This document shows positions 11,952-11,956 of a stretch of DNA of 11,956 nucleotides, piece by piece. The position numbers and the translations under genes were made by a program. Location: NCBI GenBank assembly GCA_038065125.1, contig JBBTRP010000034.1, positions 1-11,956 on the forward strand. Direction: 5' to 3'. The number at the start of each line of letters is the position of its first letter. The first letter of the stretch is position 1. The DNA comes from JBBTRP01 sp038065125. Lineage in GTDB: Bacteria > Patescibacteriota > Patescibacteriia > JACQRZ01. The notes beneath the pieces were generated by a model. That model saw only the letters and a program-made list of their open reading frames with translations. It was not told the origin of the DNA and did no database searches.

Positions 11952-11956
11952 TGAGG

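Larger units (their letters stand above)
11584..11956. other. Gene-free terminal region
   Basis: No coding sequence is supported here. The stretch holds the palindromic and tandem repeats listed separately, an odd palindrome TCTGAGTCAGA (11893-11903), and a hairpin near the end. From about 11830 to 11934 nothing else stands out. A TTCGAA near 11905 is not part of a tRNA, because no matching T-stem or acceptor arm can be drawn. Confidence 0.7.

Overview
The window looks like a scaffold from a small-genome bacterium, most plausibly a Candidate Phyla Radiation (Patescibacteria, Parcubacteria-like) lineage. This is inferred from small CPR-style hypothetical proteins, compact spacing, a relE-type toxin pair, and a terminal cluster of GTCATTCCGA / CTCGGGATGACA palindromic repeats of a type common in such genomes. 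No rRNA or tRNA is present to settle the taxonomy. A run of exactly 100 N (5934-6033) joins two contigs, so left-right linkage rests on scaffolding. Similar A-rich flanks beside the hairpins at 5504 and 7115 are compatible with one genome but do not prove it.

Left contig (1-5933), all on the plus strand: the last 34 codons of murB; a short intergenic stretch with an AT hairpin and 4.7 copies of a telomere-like CCCTAAA heptamer; a fold-type III PLP decarboxylase of the ornithine/diaminopimelate family; an agmatinase-family ureohydrolase with its own sigma70-like promoter; secA; and a nucleoside-2-deoxyribosyltransferase-like gene cut by the gap. The decarboxylase and ureohydrolase together would make putrescine, either arginine > agmatine > putrescine or arginine > ornithine > putrescine. 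SecA is the export motor that the secreted proteins on the right contig would need.

Right contig (6034-11956): a terminator right after the gap; a small HNH-like protein; a near-leaderless coiled-coil protein; then a GC-rich cassette (7155-10921) of three unrecognised exported proteins. Two are lipoproteins and one has a cleavable signal peptide and a Pro/Thr linker. They form a divergent pair of transcription units around an AT-rich control region. The cassette is bounded on both sides by convergent terminators whose 3' arms are the identical 11-mer GCGATCGGGGC. It is the best candidate here for an undescribed system, probably at the cell surface.

Beyond it lies a minus-strand toxin-antitoxin pair with an operator palindrome over its -10 box, an opposing orphan promoter, and a nested palindromic/tandem repeat cluster to the window end. 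Several promoters share a TTGACA-like -35 with an extended TGn -10, suggesting one housekeeping promoter style. All family calls come from motifs read by eye; no database search was possible.
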